A DNA stretch of 16,133 nt from Aquirufa sp. (GTDB taxonomy: Bacteria > Bacteroidota > Bacteroidia > Cytophagales > Spirosomataceae), in assembly GCA_030833145.1 (NCBI GenBank), contig JAURHT010000033.1, positions 1 to 16,133 of the forward strand, given 5' to 3'. A model generated the notes under the pieces. The model was not told where the DNA came from and ran no database searches. It worked only from the letters and a program-made list of their open reading frames with translations. Shown in pieces: positions 14,105-16,133 of the stretch (position 1 is its first letter; each line of letters starts with the position of its first letter). Both the position numbers and the translations under genes were made by a program.

Positions 14105-15268
14105 TTAGGAGATTTTTTTAGCTAGGGCAACCTTGTTTTTGTTTGTATGATCTCTGAAGGCAAAAAGCGTAAATTCTCCGCCATCTTTCAATTGAAATTT
14201 CTTCCGAATTTCGTCTGCTTTGATAGGAAAATTTCGGGTAGAAATATTCGCTTGTAAGCCTGGTAAAACGGACTTAATCCATTTTTTTTCCAAAGGTCCC
14301 TCTGCCAAAAGCTCAAACGTTCTCCCGGCAAAATTAGTATGCAGGTTCTCCGAAGTATATAAATGAGTATTAGGTGCAATTTTAAACAATCCTTTTCCGG
14401 CCATTTTAAAGAATCCAGCCTTCAGCACACCTGCATTAGGTTCGTATAGGTAGTTTGAAACAGGGCCGAAGTCGCAAATGCTTGCAGATTCAATGGATTT
14501 ATTACCTTTAAATGGCAGTGAATCAGCTTGACTTAATTCAATGACTTCGACGGAAGGATCTTCCGAAGATTGAGAGGTCTTTAAAAAGAGCAATTCTTTC
14601 ACCTCGTTTTTAAAGCAGACAATATAAATCTTTTCTACCCCACCTAATTCTTTGGTGGCCCGATCTAAATCCAATAAGGGACTCGTTTTTATCAATAAAC
14701 TGGTTTTATTGTTGATATAGGGGATTAATTCCAGCGCATTGGGCTCGCAATCTTGCAATAAGACTACTTTGTTGCCGTCTCCATCTCTTCTGGCCGGATC
14801 CACATAAAGGAAGTCAAATAATTCTACACAACCTGAAAGCCATTTTAAACTATCGCCTGTGTGGTGCCGGATGTTTTCTGCTTTTAATACAAAGTGATTA
14901 AACGCGGTGATTTTCGCGAGTTCTTCCTGTCTTTCGATGTAATCTACCTCGCATCCTGCTTGTGCGAAGGCGAAGCTATCTAAACCCATTCCACCCGTTA
15001 GGTCCACGACTTTTCCGTGCACTAAGGAAGCCTTGAAGTTTGCCGTTACTTCAGAAGATGATTGTTCTAGAGCCAAAGCAGGAGGGAAGAATACCCTTTC
15101 ATTCGTCACCCAAAGAGGCATTTTGTCCTTGAGTTTTTGTCTGGCTTTTATTTGGCCCACTAATAGAGGAATGTCTAAATTAGGGTATTTTGCTGCTTCC
15201 AGGGCAATCGCAACCGGATCCCTGTGGAGATTTTCTTGAATAAATTGGATTTCGTTTTCTCGAAGCAT
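14105..15268 (-). CDS. THUMP-like domain class I SAM-dependent methyltransferase (PG_1098 type)
   Basis: A 387-residue protein. After an all-helical N-terminus (1-~80) comes a Rossmann methyltransferase core with motif I 'VVDLTGGMGLDSFAFAQ' (87-103), the acidic ribose-binding YIERQEEL (110-117), GDSLKWL and the catalytic-loop motif YVDPARRDGDG (155-165). The C-terminal ~150 residues fit the PG_1098 ferredoxin-like and THUMP-like domains seen in Bacteroidota and Chlorobi members. The likely target is structured RNA (tRNA or rRNA base), judging from the THUMP-like module, but the modified site is not known. The ATG at 15268 gives a family-like start. It heads the minus-strand block; whether the 21-base gap to the next gene is read through is inferred. 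Confidence 0.88.
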   Translation of the reverse strand: MLRENEIQFIQENLHRDPVAIALEAAKYPNLDIPLLVGQIKARQKLKDKMPLWVTNERVFFPPALALEQSSSEVTANFKASLVHGKVVDLTGGMGLDSFAFAQAGCEVDYIERQEELAKITAFNHFVLKAENIRHHTGDSLKWLSGCVELFDFLYVDPARRDGDGNKVVLLQDCEPNALELIPYINNKTSLLIKTSPLLDLDRATKELGGVEKIYIVCFKNEVKELLFLKTSQSSEDPSVEVIELSQADSLPFKGNKSIESASICDFGPVSNYLYEPNAGVLKAGFFKMAGKGLFKIAPNTHLYTSENLHTNFAGRTFELLAEGPLEKKWIKSVLPGLQANISTRNFPIKADEIRKKFQLKDGGEFTLFAFRDHTNKNKVALAKKIS

Positions 15269-15332
15269 TCCCTAAAATTAGCACCTCTGCTTTAATTATT
15301 TTTATTTAAATTAGTGAAATTCAAAAGAACAG

Positions 15333-15905
15333 ATGACCGGATTAATTTTAGCGGCGGGCGCTTCGTCCCGTTTAGGAGAAGCCAAACAATTATTAGTGTA
15401 CCAGGGCCAAAGCCTTTTAGAACGGTCTATTCGCCTCGCCTTTAGTGTTTGTAAAGAAGTTCAAGTTTGTTTAGGGGCGGAGGTAGCACAATCCATTCGT
15501 ATTATCGAAAATTTACAAAAAGAGTTCTCAACCTTGTCTTTTGTCCAGGTAAAGGACTGGGACAGAGGAATGGGGGAGTCGCTGGCAGTGGGCTTGAAAA
15601 CAATCGATTTTTCCAAAGATGTGTTAGTGCTCTTGTGTGATTTGCCTTTCTTAACCTCTAGCCATTTAAAGAATTTAACTTCTTTGGCTAATCCCAATAG
15701 AGCCATTGTTGCCTCTTTTCAAGGCGTTAATTCTCCGCCTGTATTGATTCCATCATCGTTGAGACCCTTGTTTAATCAATGGAGCGGTGATCAGGGTTTG
15801 GGTAAATTTTGGCGCCAAAATCCCATGCTCTGTGAAATCATTCACTTCTCCGATAAATTCCGGGACGTCGATGTGCCGGAGGATCGGGAGTATTGGGGGA
15901 TTTAA
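15333..15905 (+). CDS. MocA/MobA-like nucleotidyltransferase
   Basis: A 190-residue NTP-transferase of the MobA/MocA type. The N-terminal loop LAAGASSRLGEAKQLL (6-21) is the nucleotide-binding signature with its RxGxxKxLL core. 'VKDWDRGMGESLAVGLK' is the second nucleotide contact, VLLCDLPFLT carries the metal-binding Asp, and 'GDQGLGKFW' plus DVDVPEDREYW close the active site. LAAG rather than LAGG favours MocA-like (molybdopterin cytidylyl- or related nucleotide transfer) over MobA. No molybdenum cofactor genes are next to it, so the substrate is open. The protein starts directly at the motif, as usual for the family. It is divergent from the methyltransferase gene and is followed by a repeat tract. 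Confidence 0.88.
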   Translation: MTGLILAAGASSRLGEAKQLLVYQGQSLLERSIRLAFSVCKEVQVCLGAEVAQSIRIIENLQKEFSTLSFVQVKDWDRGMGESLAVGLKTIDFSKDVLVLLCDLPFLTSSHLKNLTSLANPNRAIVASFQGVNSPPVLIPSSLRPLFNQWSGDQGLGKFWRQNPMLCEIIHFSDKFRDVDVPEDREYWGI

Positions 15906-15912
15906 AGACTTT

Positions 15913-15975
15913 AGATTATAGAGTATAGAGTAGAGATTATAGAGTATAGAGTAGAGATTATAGATGATAGAGTAG
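15913..15975 (+). repeat. Three tandem copies of a 21-bp unit
   Basis: The unit beginning AGATTATAGAG and ending ATAGAGTAG occurs at 15913-15933, identically at 15934-15954, and with two adjacent base changes (GT to TG) at 15955-15975. Decayed sequence of similar composition follows to about 15990. The tract lies just after the MocA-like stop and shows no coding signal. Confidence 0.85.
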
Positions 15976-16000
15976 ATATTTTAGATGATTTTCTCTGTAC

Positions 16001-16017
16001 TCTCTACTCTATAATCT
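16001..16017 (-). repeat. Inverted copy of the tandem repeat core
   Basis: TCTCTACTCTATAATCT is the inverse of the repeat's core. Its first 13 bases pair perfectly with 15924-15936 and equally with 15945-15957, giving two alternative stem-loops. This may end transcription of the MocA-like gene, although no U tract of the usual kind follows. The copy abuts the -33 element of the next promoter. Confidence 0.6.
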
Positions 16018-16047
16018 TTGCTCTCTAAGCTAAGTTTCCTATCTTTG
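16017..16047 (+). promoter_or_regulatory. Complete Bacteroidota promoter (TTTG-N19-TATCTTTG)
   Basis: TTTG at 16017-16020 and TATCTTTG at 16040-16047 are separated by 19 bases, the spacing known for the Bacteroidota -33/-7 promoter. Transcription would start near 16053, about 20 bases before the GTG start at 16072. It is the only promoter in the window with both elements clearly present. Confidence 0.7.
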
Positions 16048-16071
16048 CATTTCAATTTTAAACTCAATTAA

Positions 16072-16133
16072 GTGGAATCAATCGGAACCCTTCCCACCGT
16101 CGAAACAGCCAAAAAATTAGGATTATTGCCCGA
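16072..16133 (+). CDS. purL: Probable phosphoribosylformylglycinamidine synthase, N-terminus (partial)
   Basis: From the GTG at 16072 the reading frame stays open to the window edge and gives MESIGTLPTVETAKKLGLLP. The TVETAKKLGL segment resembles the opening of PurL (the FGAM synthase II subunit), which makes formylglycinamidine ribonucleotide amidine in purine synthesis. Only 20 residues are visible, so this is a tentative match. Placement about 20 bases after the promoter's predicted start site supports a real gene. The GTG is the only good start visible. Confidence 0.5.
   Translation, partial: MESIGTLPTVETAKKLGLLP

Noticed and set aside
15913..15975. Possible CRISPR array
   Set aside because: The 21-bp units are directly adjacent with no unique spacers, and no cas genes are present.

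Overview
The window looks like ordinary chromosome from a moderately AT-rich member of the Bacteroidota, probably of the Cytophagales type. This rests on gene content and signals. Several genes are typical of the group: an AraC regulator fused to seven membrane helices, a PG_1098-type THUMP-like methyltransferase, a LolC/FtsX-type permease directly behind rbfA, and small secreted proteins of unknown role. Start codons lack clear Shine-Dalgarno sequences. Several genes carry the Bacteroidota -7 promoter element TAnnTTTG just upstream. I see no tRNA, rRNA, CRISPR array, IS element, prophage or obvious defence cassette. The genes abut or overlap so tightly that no stretch above 300 bases is empty.

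Layout. Positions 1-42 hold the start of a secreted protein on the minus strand, divergent from lysA (83-1315, lysine and peptidoglycan precursor synthesis). A strong bidirectional terminator separates lysA from a 7TM-AraC regulator (minus, 1418-2608). That regulator is divergent from a secreted SnoaL/NTF2-like protein (2772-3278). A circularly permuted ATP-grasp enzyme follows on the minus strand (3408-4838), without its usual partners. From 4988 comes a DNA repair pair, ogt and a PolX-like protein. The PolX polymerase active site is mutated while its PHP phosphoesterase site is intact. Then come a LOG-family nucleotide phosphoribohydrolase (minus), rpiB (plus), a polytopic membrane protein (minus), and the plus-strand pair rbfA - lolC/lolE-type permease.

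From 15268 down to 11451 a five-gene minus-strand block appears to form an operon. In order it holds a THUMP-like SAM methyltransferase, a secreted coiled-coil protein, a small exported protein, an SRPBCC protein and a dicarboxylate/amino-acid:cation symporter. Its last four genes are joined by ATGA overlaps or a one-base gap. The right end carries a MocA-like nucleotidyltransferase, a tandem/inverted repeat tract, and the first codons of a gene resembling purL behind a full Bacteroidota promoter.

The most notable observations are the PolX-like protein with a disabled polymerase centre, hairpins laid exactly over overlapping convergent stop codons (11451-11473 and, weaker, 7117-7137), a 12-bp inverted repeat in the ATP-grasp/ogt divergent region, and a repeat family shared by three gene 3' ends. 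I do not see convincing evidence for a wholly new multi-gene system.
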